Source of the DNA: Deltaproteobacteria bacterium
GTDB lineage: Bacteria; UBA10199; DSSB01
Reading direction: 5' to 3'
Length of the DNA: 64,000 nucleotides
NCBI GenBank assembly: GCA_024233625.1
Contig: JACKPJ010000002.1
Span: 124,001-188,000, forward strand
Positions 8,784 to 17,971 of this stretch are shown here, one piece after another. The notes below the pieces were generated by a model. That model did no database searches. It saw only the letters and a program-made list of their open reading frames with translations, and had not been told where the DNA came from. Positions within the stretch are counted from its first letter, which is position 1, and each line of letters begins with the position of its first letter. Made by a program: the position numbers and the translations under genes.

Positions 8784-10802
8784 TTATAAACTGAGTTTTT
8801 TGATTCCCTTTTGCATGATTAGGTAATCATAAATTGCTCGAGTAAACACAACTGCTGTTAATAAAGTCGTGACAATTCCGACCATCAAGGTGATTGCAAA
8901 ACCTTGAATAGTGTCACGGCCAAATTGATAGAGTACGACTCCCGCCAAAAACGTTGTTAAGTTTGCATCGACAATTGCACTCATTGCATTGCCATAGCCC
9001 GCTTCAATAGCGGCTTTCACACTTTTGCCTTCAGCAAGTTCTTCTTTAATACGTTCCAAAATAATAATGTTTGCGTCTACAGCCATTCCGATTGTTAAGA
9101 CAATTCCAGCAAACCCCGCTAAAGATAGAGATCTCCCCACTAAGAGTAAGATTAGAAAGATCAATAGAACATTTACTAATAGAGCTATATCTGCAATGAG
9201 ACCCGCTTTACGATACCAAAGTAACATGAATAAGAAGACGATTGCAGCAGCAAATAAAATAGCGTTGACTCCTTTTTGAATAGAGACTTCTCCTAATGAA
9301 GGGCCAATATATCTCTTATTACTAGGAGTGAGTGTGGTGGGAAGCGAGCCTTCCTTTAAAACAGCAACAAGTTCTTTAGCTTCCTGATTAGCGAGCTCAT
9401 AAGAGGATTGATTTAAGGTGATTTTTGCTTCTCCGTTTTCAATTGCAGTTTGAATTTGTGGTGCCGATCGAACTTCACCATCTAAAAGGATGGCTAGATT
9501 TTTACCGACATTTTCACGAGTGACTTTGGCAAAAGCTTCTTTTCCTTCTTCGTTAAAAGATAAACTGACGTATGGTTCATTGAGGTCAACGTTGACGCTC
9601 GCATTAGCTAAATTGACACCGGAAACTTGGACTTTGCTTTTTAGTAAGTATGGAGTTCCTAGGCTTCTTCTTTTTTTAACCGTATCGTAAGTACTTTGAA
9701 AGGCAATTTCACTGTCAGCGGGAATCTTACCTTTCAATTTTTCGTTGATTTTTTTGATATTGGAATCCGAATATACATCTTTTAGTTTTAACTCTTCTAG
9801 AGTTGAGTTGACGAGTGTCTCTAACTCTTGCTGTTTTATCGAGCTTGAATCAACCAGTTTAAATTCGAGTTTACCAGCCTGCTTGATTTTTTCGATTAGT
9901 TTGTCAGGATCTTTTTCTCCGGGCATAGCAATAGCAATGCGATTCGTACCAACTTGCTGGATTGTTGGTTCGACAACTCCAAAACGGTCAATGCGTCGGC
10001 GTACTGTCTCGACGGCTTGGGCGAGGGTGTCTTGTTTGATGACTTCTTGATATTCAGGTTGTTGTTGTATGAATAAGTGATTTTTGATTTCTACAGATTG
10101 AAGTTCATTCCCAAAATCAGCCAAAATTTGTTCTTGGTTTGAGCTGTTTCTATCCGAGTTTGAAAAAGTGAATTGAATTTGCTTGCTTTCTGCAAATACT
10201 TGAATATCTAAAAGATTGCGAAGTTGCTTGTTATTTTCATCATTTTGAGTGGATTGGTAACTTTGTCGAATTTTTTCGAAAAGTTCCTGAACAGACTGTG
10301 TAGTTTCGTCTTTGAGTTGAAACTTTAATATAGGGCCAGTTTCGTTAAGAGACCAAAAATCCCCATAGAGCTCATTTGCACGCTTTTTTGCAGCTTCTAA
10401 TTGTTTATTATCTTTAAAAGATAATGAAATTGCAGGACTTTTTGGTAGAACTGAAACTTTTTCAAAGGCAATTTTCTGTTGTTCAAAATCGTTTTCTAGC
10501 CTCAAAGCAACTACCTGAGAGCGTTGCCTGAGCGCAGCATCAAGTTCAACATCTAACTCAACATAAACTCCGCCTTGCAGATCCAGGGCTAATTTGACGC
10601 GGATATCGGGAAATAATTTGATGTAAGCAGGCAGCAAATCGTCTTTGTTAAGCTTTTTCCCCTCGAGGGCTGCTTTTTCAACTTTGGTCTCTGCTGCATC
10701 AATCTGCTCTCCAAAATTTAATATTGAGGGAATGAGCAAATAGATTGCAAGAATTGAAACGATGAGAAAAGAAAAAATTCTAAATCGCCAGTTGGGAGTC
10801 AT
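8784..10802 (-). CDS. secD: Protein translocase subunit SecD
   Basis: SecD is the large RND-type subunit of the SecDF pulling motor at the inner membrane. The 672-residue protein has TM1 at about residues 8-28, the motif LALDLQGGVYVELDV near residue 71, a long periplasmic head (P1 region with many Gln/Glu/Lys residues), and a C-terminal bundle of membrane helices with GMAVDANIIILERIKEELA near residue 578. Length and order match the long proteobacterial form. It follows yajC by 19 bp, the classical yajC-secD-secF order. The head domain is relatively charged and lysine-rich, in keeping with the AT-rich genome. Confidence 0.97.
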   Translation of the reverse strand: MTPNWRFRIFSFLIVSILAIYLLIPSILNFGEQIDAAETKVEKAALEGKKLNKDDLLPAYIKLFPDIRVKLALDLQGGVYVELDVELDAALRQRSQVVALRLENDFEQQKIAFEKVSVLPKSPAISLSFKDNKQLEAAKKRANELYGDFWSLNETGPILKFQLKDETTQSVQELFEKIRQSYQSTQNDENNKQLRNLLDIQVFAESKQIQFTFSNSDRNSSNQEQILADFGNELQSVEIKNHLFIQQQPEYQEVIKQDTLAQAVETVRRRIDRFGVVEPTIQQVGTNRIAIAMPGEKDPDKLIEKIKQAGKLEFKLVDSSSIKQQELETLVNSTLEELKLKDVYSDSNIKKINEKLKGKIPADSEIAFQSTYDTVKKRRSLGTPYLLKSKVQVSGVNLANASVNVDLNEPYVSLSFNEEGKEAFAKVTRENVGKNLAILLDGEVRSAPQIQTAIENGEAKITLNQSSYELANQEAKELVAVLKEGSLPTTLTPSNKRYIGPSLGEVSIQKGVNAILFAAAIVFLFMLLWYRKAGLIADIALLVNVLLIFLILLLVGRSLSLAGFAGIVLTIGMAVDANIIILERIKEELAEGKSVKAAIEAGYGNAMSAIVDANLTTFLAGVVLYQFGRDTIQGFAITLMVGIVTTLLTAVVFTRAIYDYLIMQKGIKKLSL

Positions 10803-10821
10803 AATAACTACACTTTCTTTT

Positions 10822-11202
10822 TTAGGACTCTTTTTTTACAGTTTGAATACCACTGCGTTCAATTTTGATTTTGCAGTTGTCGGCAATTTCTAAAGTCAGT
10901 ACGTCGTCAGTTATTCCGACGACCTTACCATGAATGCCGCCAACCGTGACAACACGTTCATTTTTAGAGACTGCCTTGATCATTTCTTGTCTTTGTTTAG
11001 CTTGTTTTTGTTGAGGACGAATAATCAATAAATAAAAAATTGCAAAAACTAAAATGATTGGGAAAAAAGTTTTTAACAAATCTGCGGGGCCTGCTTGAGC
11101 CGGCGCCTTTTTAGCCTCTTGTGCCCATAGATTGTCACTGATGGCTAAATAGAAAAATAATGAGTAAATTAAACGCATAAAAAATAATCGAGTATGTCGC
11201 AC
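10822..11202 (-). CDS. yajC: Preprotein translocase accessory subunit YajC
   Basis: YajC is a small inner-membrane protein associated with SecDF. The core shows one membrane helix (FFPIILVFAIFYLLIIRP) followed by QQKQAKQRQEMI and the basic, beta-rich tail VVTVGGIHGKVVGI, diagnostic of the family. The longest open frame starts at 11256, inside tgt. I prefer GTG at 11202: it has AGGAG 6 nt upstream and leaves 13 bp after the tgt stop, giving 126 residues. An internal ATG at 11178 is the other option. The residues before the core helix (LIYSLFFYLAISDNLWAQ) look like a signal peptide, an extra feature of several deltaproteobacterial YajC proteins. Confidence 0.93.
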   Translation of the reverse strand: MRHTRLFFMRLIYSLFFYLAISDNLWAQEAKKAPAQAGPADLLKTFFPIILVFAIFYLLIIRPQQKQAKQRQEMIKAVSKNERVVTVGGIHGKVVGITDDVLTLEIADNCKIKIERSGIQTVKKES

Positions 11203-11215
11203 TTTTTGCTCCTGA

Positions 11216-12352
11216 CTACTTTTGATAGAGTGAAAAAAAGCTTTTTTTAAATTCACTAAACCTTTGTTCGATAATTGCTAAGCGGGCTTGCTCTAACAAA
11301 TTAAAATAATAATGTAAATTATGAATTGTATTTAATATCGCAGATAAGATTTCTTTGCTCAAACTTAAGTGTCTGAGGTAGGCGCGTGAGTAATTTTGAC
11401 AAGTATAGCAGCTGCACTTTTCGTCAATTGGTTTTGAATCTTCTGAAAACTCAGCCCTTCGAATATAAAGCTTGCCCTGAGGAGTAAAAAGCAACCCATG
11501 GCGTGCGCAGCGTGTAGGAATGACGCAGTCAAACATATCTACTCCGTATCCTATGCAAGTTATAATATCTTCTGGGTAACCAACCCCCATCACGTAACGA
11601 GGGAGTTCTTTAGGTAGAAGGGGGGTGACGCAAGCCACCATTTCATAACCTAATTCGATAGGTTCTCCTACGCTGACTCCACCAACGGCAAAGCCTTGAA
11701 ATTTGGAGAGGCTATTTTGTGTTCCTTTTTCATGGATTTCGAGCAACCTTTGAGTGCAGATTTTTCTTAGATCCGTATACATTCCGCCTTGAACAATAGC
11801 AAAAAGGTCACAATCTTGGCGGGTTCTTGCTTGGAGACAGCGTTCTTCCCAATTTAAGGTAATTTCCATCGATTTTAAAGTGGCATTTTTTTCTGAAGGG
11901 TAGGGTAAGCATTCGTCTAAGACCATCATGATGTCACTGCCTAGGGCTTCTTGAACCTCGATGGCTAATTCAGGAGTTAATAAATGATAGGATCCATCTA
12001 AGTGTGACTGAAATTTGACTCCTTCTTGAGTGACTTTTTGCATTTTGGCCAAGGAAAAAACCTGATATCCCCCACTGTCAGTCAGGATAGGACCTTGCCA
12101 ATTCATGAAATTATGTAAACCTCCCAGTTTTTTGATAAGTTGATGTCCTGGCCGCAAGTAAAGATGGTAGGTATTGCTTAAAATAATTTGGGCACCTAGC
12201 TGTTTTAGCTGTTCAGGTTGCATGGATTTAACAGTGGCCTGAGTCCCAACAGGCATAAAAACAGGGGTCTTAAATTCTCCATGATGAGTTTTGTATACCC
12301 CGCATCGAGCTTGCGTTTGCTGATCTTGATGAAGTATTTGAAAATTTTCCAT
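11216..12352 (-). CDS. tgt: Queuine/preQ1 tRNA-guanine transglycosylase
   Basis: Tgt exchanges guanine 34 of tRNAs for Asp, Asn, His and Tyr with the queuosine precursor preQ1. The 378-residue TIM-barrel protein shows LTDSGGYQVFSLAKM near residue 90 (substrate-binding Asp), FAVGGVSVGEP near residue 222, MGVGYPEDI, and the catalytic region DCVIPTRCARHGLLFT near residue 276. The zinc site CSCYTC followed by His (AYLRHL) is intact. Its start overlaps the upstream stop as TAATG. The order tgt-yajC-secDF is conserved in many bacteria. Confidence 0.97.
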   Translation of the reverse strand: MENFQILHQDQQTQARCGVYKTHHGEFKTPVFMPVGTQATVKSMQPEQLKQLGAQIILSNTYHLYLRPGHQLIKKLGGLHNFMNWQGPILTDSGGYQVFSLAKMQKVTQEGVKFQSHLDGSYHLLTPELAIEVQEALGSDIMMVLDECLPYPSEKNATLKSMEITLNWEERCLQARTRQDCDLFAIVQGGMYTDLRKICTQRLLEIHEKGTQNSLSKFQGFAVGGVSVGEPIELGYEMVACVTPLLPKELPRYVMGVGYPEDIITCIGYGVDMFDCVIPTRCARHGLLFTPQGKLYIRRAEFSEDSKPIDEKCSCYTCQNYSRAYLRHLSLSKEILSAILNTIHNLHYYFNLLEQARLAIIEQRFSEFKKSFFSLYQK

Positions 12353-13665
12353 TATGCTGCTTCGGAGGATTTGACTTTTAATATATCACTTCTGAGCGAT
12401 AGTAAGACAATCCAAGAAATGTTTGTTCCAATGACAACTAAATGCAAGATCCAAGGAAGTTGATGCATCATCGCGAGAATCATAAATATGAAGGAGAAAA
12501 AGTCCCTTTTCATCATGAACTTTAATTTTGAGAGGCTGTAGATAATGATGCCAGAAGATTTTAAATCATCTGCTTTCATTAAACGGCTTTGAATGGCTGT
12601 CAAGGATCCTGATTTTGTATAACGTAGTAAATAGTAAAACATGAGTGCCAAGAAGAAAATCAGGCCAAAAAGAAGTAAGCCAGTTTCTAAATAAATATAT
12701 TCATAGCCTTGATTATAAAGGCCTGCCACGACACCTGTAAAGAAAGCAACATACGTGATATTATCGCAAATAGTGTCAAACCATTCACCGCTTGAAGAGT
12801 TGGTGAGTTTGAGTCGGCTGATTTCTCCATCAACACCATCAAAAATGGAAGAGAGTTGAAATAGAAATCCACCTAAAAAAACTTGCCAGAAAGTGCCATT
12901 TGCTACGAGAAAACCTGAAAGGATACCTAGTAGTGTCCCAAATCCAGTAATATGATTAGCGGAAAATGGTAATTTACAGAAAAGTCGGCTGATGCTTAAA
13001 GAAATTCTTCGATTGAGGTGTTTGCGAATCCAGCCATCAGTTGGTTTTCTTAGGCTGTCAAAAAGCGCTTTTCTTAAGCTGGGTAATTCTTCGCTGTGAT
13101 TAAGTGAAAACCAGAAGCCATATTTAAGTTCGAGTTGTTTTAATTGAATAGAGTTCCAGTCAGGAGTTTCGCTATCTAAAATAGAGATGTGCGCGGCAGC
13201 AAGGTGCATATTTTTATTTTGTTTTTGATAAGCTGCTGTGAAAAAGTTATGAGCATAATCTTGTAATTTATTTTTATTTTCATATAGTTGGCGTGTAGCT
13301 AAAATTAATGTGTCAATATTTAATGAAGAGGATTTTAATTTGTTGAGATGGCTTACCGAGTAAATTTCCTCTGCTCGCATCATTAAAAAACGATCCTGAA
13401 GTTGTGGGCGAACTTGATTAAGAATTGAAAAATAGTTTGTTGTATTCGGGTCAGTTTGAAATATCTGAATAGTTCCCTGATCAATAAACTCTCTCGCTTC
13501 TTGCCTAATTGCTAAATACTGGGGTTTTGTTGCGATAATGATGATTTTTTCAATACCCGATTTGTAGACACTTAAAATGTTTCTTTTTAAGAGACTGAGA
13601 CCACCTGCCTTTTTTAGACAAAGTAATGAGTCTTGAGCTACCCAAAGAATAGCTTGTTTAATCAT
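12352..13665 (-). CDS. CDP-alcohol phosphatidyltransferase with N-terminal nucleotidyltransferase-like domain
   Basis: The C-terminal half (about residues 200-437) is a membrane CDP-alcohol phosphotransferase. Its catalytic signature FDGVDGEISR, then SSSGEWFDTICD, matches the D-x2-D-G-x2-(A/S)-R-x8-G-x3-D-x3-D pattern that binds divalent metal and CDP-alcohol, and several hydrophobic helices follow. The N-terminal ~190 residues resemble the sugar-phosphate nucleotidyltransferase fold (SLLKRNILSVYKSGIEKIIIIA) but lack the usual glycine-rich GxGxR loop, so that half may be inactive. The same two-domain plan is found in inositol-1-phosphate cytidylyltransferase/di-myo-inositol phosphate synthases. 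The head group made here, whether an inositol-type phospholipid or another alcohol, cannot be told. It is the first gene of the leftward operon, overlapping tgt by 1 bp. Confidence 0.8.
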   Translation of the reverse strand: MIKQAILWVAQDSLLCLKKAGGLSLLKRNILSVYKSGIEKIIIIATKPQYLAIRQEAREFIDQGTIQIFQTDPNTTNYFSILNQVRPQLQDRFLMMRAEEIYSVSHLNKLKSSSLNIDTLILATRQLYENKNKLQDYAHNFFTAAYQKQNKNMHLAAAHISILDSETPDWNSIQLKQLELKYGFWFSLNHSEELPSLRKALFDSLRKPTDGWIRKHLNRRISLSISRLFCKLPFSANHITGFGTLLGILSGFLVANGTFWQVFLGGFLFQLSSIFDGVDGEISRLKLTNSSSGEWFDTICDNITYVAFFTGVVAGLYNQGYEYIYLETGLLLFGLIFFLALMFYYLLRYTKSGSLTAIQSRLMKADDLKSSGIIIYSLSKLKFMMKRDFFSFIFMILAMMHQLPWILHLVVIGTNISWIVLLSLRSDILKVKSSEAA

Positions 13666-13961
13666 GATATTCCCTTCTTCTTCTCTTTCCTCTCCCTAAT
13701 CTGGATTTTGCAGTTACACAATCTATCCAGAATGATGAGTGATTTCATATTGTTTTAAATGAACTTCGATTTGAAAGGTCAACTCTTGGGAGTCATTATT
13801 CTAAAGCTGAATTCATTTTAGCTGAAATCATTCTTATGCTTGTTAAACTTCTTAAGCTATTAAAACTAAAGTTGAAGCATATTTTTATGAATTCATATAC
13901 GAAATTAATAAAAAGTCCAATTGAAATAGAAGATGTTAAAGTTTAGGTTTGAGTAAGGTGT

Positions 13962-14189
13962 TTAAGTTTCAAGGTCTTGTTCTTCAATATTTGGCTGGTT
14001 ATTTAATTCTGAATTGTACTCATTATTTTCGAAGTTAACGGAATTTCCAGCAACTCGGTAAGATTCGTCGGCCCATTGTCCTAAATCGATCATTTTACAG
14101 CGTTTGCTGCAAAATGGTCGGTAAGGATTATTTGTGAAAACAGTGCTTTTTTTACAATGAGGGCATGAAATAATTTTTGTTGTTTCCAT
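13962..14189 (-). CDS. yacG: YacG-type zinc-binding protein (DNA gyrase inhibitor family)
   Basis: This is a 75-residue protein of the YacG family. E. coli YacG binds the GyrB subunit and inhibits DNA gyrase. The treble-clef zinc site is complete: CPHC near residue 9, and CSKRC preceded by the family's N-P-Y-R-P-F near residue 21, followed by MIDLGQWADESYRV, the second diagnostic stretch. The tail is acidic and Asn/Glu-rich. It is transcribed leftward as a single gene with 296 bp before the next operon. YacG often sits beside coaE, which is not seen here. Confidence 0.9.
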   Translation of the reverse strand: METTKIISCPHCKKSTVFTNNPYRPFCSKRCKMIDLGQWADESYRVAGNSVNFENNEYNSELNNQPNIEEQDLET

Positions 14190-14435
14190 TTTTTATATTT
14201 TTTTTTCTAAAGTGTAACTTATTTCATCATATATCAGTAATGAATATGAAAATGTACAAGTGTTTTTTTATTTAATTGTTGATTTTTTAATGGGGTAAGA
14301 AAAAAACGTTTATTATACATATTATAGAAATAATATTGACAAATATGTATCATTAGTTGAAAATATTATTAGGCTGTCTTGTGATTTAGTTTATTTTTTT
14401 AAGTTTTTTTAATGGCTTATATTGGAGTTATTCTC

Positions 14436-15428
14436 ATGGATCGAAAAAAAATAAAATTAGAAAAAACTTTTGGAAAACCTATACAAAATTTATACAATAA
14501 GCTTTTGAAACTAAAAAAATCACCTGAACAGGTTGATGTTGTTAACTATTTATGTAGGGATCTTGAAAAACAAGGGGTGACTTACCACCCTCGTACCATT
14601 AAAAGGCAGCTCTTGGGCAATATTGAGTATGTTCCAATTATTTTGGAAGAATCTATGCTTAATTATATTAGAGATACCTCTTTGCCTGGTGCAGCTGCTC
14701 TTATTAAGGCTTTTAAACAAGAAAAGAAACATTCCAATTCTAAACTAGGTCAAAAAGCTTCTAAAAAGGTCTTTCGTGAAAATGAGAATAATAAAATAGC
14801 TAAGTCGGTTTTTTCATCTCAGAATGATGATTCAGAATTAAAGCAATATGTTGATGCTCAAGTAGTTATCGATGCGGCGAAGAAAATATTTGATCAATAT
14901 CCTCAATTAACTAAACGTCAGTTAGCTCTACTCATCAAGGAGTCTTCCCATAATTTAGGTTTTGAGTTTAGCTTGAATACACTGCAATATATTTTAGCTG
15001 GGAAAACAAATAAAAGTAGAAGAGTTTTATTGATAGTACTGAACTCATTTCTGGAGGATGTGGAAGCTTTTCAAGCCAAAATAGATGTCCAGCTTCAACA
15101 AAATCGACAAGGTAGGCCTTCATTGTACCAAAAACTCCAAGAAGCCTACCATGACTGGGAAGATGAGGAAAAAACTTCTCCTAATCATGAGAATCATGAT
15201 CGTAAAGATGAATATTTAAGGTTGAGAGAGGACTTTATTAAACGTCGATATACCAAAAGCTATGGCAAAAAATCCTGGTCTAAGAGTACAGGGGGGCGAG
15301 TAAGAAGTTCTGATAGAAGCATGGGTTTGCAGGAAGCTTCGATAGAAAACGGTGATAATGATTTTGAGGATGTTAACAACCTAAATATAAAAGGTTATGC
15401 TCTTGATCTGAATAAGCTAGTTTCTTAG
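14436..15428 (+). CDS. Unknown lysine-rich helical protein with a duplicated HTH-like motif
   Basis: I do not recognise this 330-residue protein. It is strongly basic and hydrophilic, with no signal peptide or membrane segment, so it is probably cytoplasmic. Two stretches resemble each other: GVTYHPRTIKRQLLGNIEYV near residue 47 and GFEFSLNTLQYILAGKTNKS near residue 175. Each is followed by a helix rich in Leu/Ile, and each is preceded by a helix ending in Leu, Glu and Lys. The pattern looks like a duplicated small helical domain, perhaps nucleic-acid binding. The C-terminal third is charged (Arg/Lys/Asp/Ser) and probably disordered. I chose ATG 14436 because GGAG lies 8 nt upstream. The earlier ATG at 14412 has no ribosome-binding site. 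Confidence 0.75.
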   Translation: MDRKKIKLEKTFGKPIQNLYNKLLKLKKSPEQVDVVNYLCRDLEKQGVTYHPRTIKRQLLGNIEYVPIILEESMLNYIRDTSLPGAAALIKAFKQEKKHSNSKLGQKASKKVFRENENNKIAKSVFSSQNDDSELKQYVDAQVVIDAAKKIFDQYPQLTKRQLALLIKESSHNLGFEFSLNTLQYILAGKTNKSRRVLLIVLNSFLEDVEAFQAKIDVQLQQNRQGRPSLYQKLQEAYHDWEDEEKTSPNHENHDRKDEYLRLREDFIKRRYTKSYGKKSWSKSTGGRVRSSDRSMGLQEASIENGDNDFEDVNNLNIKGYALDLNKLVS

Positions 15429-15645
15429 CTCGATTCTTAATTAATCAAGTAAATATCTGAATGTTTCAAATCTCTTGTCATTATAGATTCAAACGTATAA
15501 TCTTAAAAACTGTAATAAATAATTGTGTTATTTATTTGGTCCAGCTCCAAATGTTTTTTGGAATGGTGCTAAGAAAATGAGAACACGATAGTATTTATGA
15601 TAAATTTCGGAAATTTATATTTTCGGTCATGAGGTTTTTTAAGAT

Positions 15646-16908
15646 ATGGGAATCTTTATATCTAGTGTTGCAATAACATTAGTGATCTCTTTTGTTTGTT
15701 CAATTTCTGAAGCAACTGTTCTTAGTTTAACACCAGGAGAGGTAGCAAAGCTCAACCAGCGCCACCCGCGTTTTGGGAAAATTTGGACACAGTTCAAAGC
15801 GTCTATCGATCGTCCCATTGTGGTCATTTTGGTTCTTAACACTTTAGCTCATACCATAGGTGCTTTTATTGCGGGTACGCAGTTTGATGCCTTGTACAGC
15901 GGGCAAGGGGTGATTGCTTTTTCTATTATTTTTTCTTTTACCATTCTGATTTTTACAGAAATTCTTCCTAAAACGATCGGTGTTGAATATCGAGTCAGGC
16001 TGGCTTTGATTCTAGCTTTGCCTTTAAATTTTCTGGCTAAGCTTATGCATCCTCTAATTATTATGGCACGATGGATCAGTCTTCCCTTTACGAGAAAAAA
16101 TAAACAAAAATCTATGGCTTTGGATGAGTTGCGTTCTTTGGCTGCCTATGCACGCCTTTCGAAGGAGATAGGTGCTTATCAAGAAAAAATTATTCAAGAA
16201 GCGTCGAAGCTCTCACAGAAAAATGCCGAACAAATTATGATTCCTGCCTCAGAAATTATTTATTTTGAGAGCGAAAAGTCGATGGAAGAATTAATTATCC
16301 GTGCTCATCTGGATCCGCATACCCGGTTTCCGATTTGTAATGAAGGAGATATCAATCAGATTGTGGGATATATTAACTTTAAGGAGTTGTTGTTCTTAGC
16401 AAAAAATAATCCTAGTAACCCTTCTTTAGAGGGTATTATTCGACCTGTTCGCTTCATCTCTCCGGAAATTGAGCTTCACAAACTTTTACGTATTTTTATT
16501 GAAGAACATATTCATATTGCTATTGTAAAAGATAATGAAGGTAAAACTCTTGGTCTAGTTACTTTGGAGGATATCATTGAAGAGTTCTTGGGTGATATCG
16601 AAGATGAGTTTGACCGCTTGCCTAAGATGGTTCATGCTTTATCTGGAGGAGTTTGGATGGTTGGTGGTGGGGTATCATGGAAGCGATTAAGCAAGACTCT
16701 GCATTTCCCCGTAGACAACTTTAATGGAAATCTTTCTGAGTGGTTAATTAAAAATTCACAAGAGCCTCTGAAAACTGGTGATAAAATTACTCATCATCGA
16801 CTTGATTTTGTTATTCGTCGCATACGACGGGGGAAAGTTTTTGAAGTGACAATTTTGCCCCATGGAAAAACACCTCCTCCCTATCTTCCTTACCGGACAG
16901 TAGATTGA
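15646..16908 (+). CDS. CNNM/CorC-family membrane protein (DUF21, CBS pair, CorC_HlyC domain)
   Basis: This protein of the CNNM/CorC magnesium and cobalt efflux family has 420 residues. The N-terminal DUF21 domain (about residues 1-150) has three or four membrane helices, with SISEATVLSLTPGEV after TM1. A CBS domain pair follows (about residues 190-315), with IMIPASEIIYFESEKS and GLVTLEDIIEEFLGDIEDEF, the classic end of the second CBS. A C-terminal CorC_HlyC domain (SGGVWMVGGGVSW onward) completes it. The family is linked to Mg2+ homeostasis, and the old 'hemolysin' label is misleading. The gene ends 1 bp before the convergent hemB stop, with no terminator visible between the two. Confidence 0.93.
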   Translation: MGIFISSVAITLVISFVCSISEATVLSLTPGEVAKLNQRHPRFGKIWTQFKASIDRPIVVILVLNTLAHTIGAFIAGTQFDALYSGQGVIAFSIIFSFTILIFTEILPKTIGVEYRVRLALILALPLNFLAKLMHPLIIMARWISLPFTRKNKQKSMALDELRSLAAYARLSKEIGAYQEKIIQEASKLSQKNAEQIMIPASEIIYFESEKSMEELIIRAHLDPHTRFPICNEGDINQIVGYINFKELLFLAKNNPSNPSLEGIIRPVRFISPEIELHKLLRIFIEEHIHIAIVKDNEGKTLGLVTLEDIIEEFLGDIEDEFDRLPKMVHALSGGVWMVGGGVSWKRLSKTLHFPVDNFNGNLSEWLIKNSQEPLKTGDKITHHRLDFVIRRIRRGKVFEVTILPHGKTPPPYLPYRTVD

Positions 16909-16909
16909 T

Positions 16910-17893
16910 TTATAAGCTTTTGGCGTAATCTCTTGCAAAGTAGCTAATGATAATGTCTGCACCTGCGCGCTTAATAGCTGTCCAAGATTCCATTACCATC
17001 GTTTCTTCATTTCCAGCCCCATGCTTTGCAGCAAACTTAATCATCGAGTATTCTCCACTAACTTGATATGCTGCGAGGGGAACGGAAAATTGTTCTCGTA
17101 ATTTCGAAATAATATCTAAGTAGGGAAGAGCTGGCTTAACCATTAAAATATCTGCAGCCTCGGCGAGATCTTGCTTTGCTTCTAATATGGCTTCACGTGA
17201 ATTTGCGGGATCCATTTGATAGCTTTTGCGATCTCCAAATTTAGGTTGATTTTCTAAAGCTTCGCGAAAAGGTCCATAGAAGCTGCTGGCATATTTGACT
17301 GCATAGGACATAATCGGAAGGTGCTTAAATCCAGCCGCATCAAGTTCGTCACGGATAACTTGCACACGTCCATCCATCATGTCACTTGGGGCAATAACAT
17401 CAGCGCCAGCTCTTGCAAAACTACCTGCAATGTGACTGAGTATTTCTAGGCTAGGGTCGTTTGCGATAATCTTTTGACCATTTTCTTCTTTAACAACTCC
17501 ACAGTGGCCGTGATCCGTGTAGTCACACATGCAGACGTCACAAATAAGTAACATTTCTGGAAGTTCTGATTTGATTAATTTTAATGATTGTTGGACAATT
17601 CCGTCTTCTGCATATCCAGAATGAGCCATAGCATCTTTTGATTCTGGAATTCCAAATAATAAAACCGAGGAGATTCCTGACTTGAGTAATTGTTCGCACT
17701 CTTTTAAAGCCAAATCAGGAGAAAGTTGAAAGATGCCCGGCATGGTTTTGATTTCGCGCTTTTGTTTTTTTCCTGGTCGAATAAAAATTGGCATTACCAA
17801 GTTTTGTGTTGTGACTTGAGTTTCGCGCACTAATTTTCGAATACCTGGGTTTGCGCGTAAACGACGTAAACGTGTCATTGGAAAAATAGCCAT
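16910..17893 (-). CDS. hemB: Delta-aminolevulinic acid dehydratase (porphobilinogen synthase)
   Basis: HemB condenses two 5-aminolevulinate molecules into porphobilinogen, the second common step of tetrapyrrole synthesis. The 327-residue protein contains the metal-binding stretch CDVCMCDYTDHGHCGVV near residue 120, with the three Cys of the zinc-type enzyme. It also has the active-site lysines in SYAVKYASSFYGPF near residue 200 and LMVKPALPYLD near residue 254 (Schiff base). Length and motifs are normal. It is the last gene of a leftward set led by a two-component system, 78 bp after folC. Confidence 0.97.
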   Translation of the reverse strand: MAIFPMTRLRRLRANPGIRKLVRETQVTTQNLVMPIFIRPGKKQKREIKTMPGIFQLSPDLALKECEQLLKSGISSVLLFGIPESKDAMAHSGYAEDGIVQQSLKLIKSELPEMLLICDVCMCDYTDHGHCGVVKEENGQKIIANDPSLEILSHIAGSFARAGADVIAPSDMMDGRVQVIRDELDAAGFKHLPIMSYAVKYASSFYGPFREALENQPKFGDRKSYQMDPANSREAILEAKQDLAEAADILMVKPALPYLDIISKLREQFSVPLAAYQVSGEYSMIKFAAKHGAGNEETMVMESWTAIKRAGADIIISYFARDYAKSL

Positions 17894-17971
17894 AAGTGAA
17901 AATCCTTTATCTTTATTACGGTGAAGTACTAGTGATTCTTTTGAGAAATATTAGTTTATTGAAATAATGTT

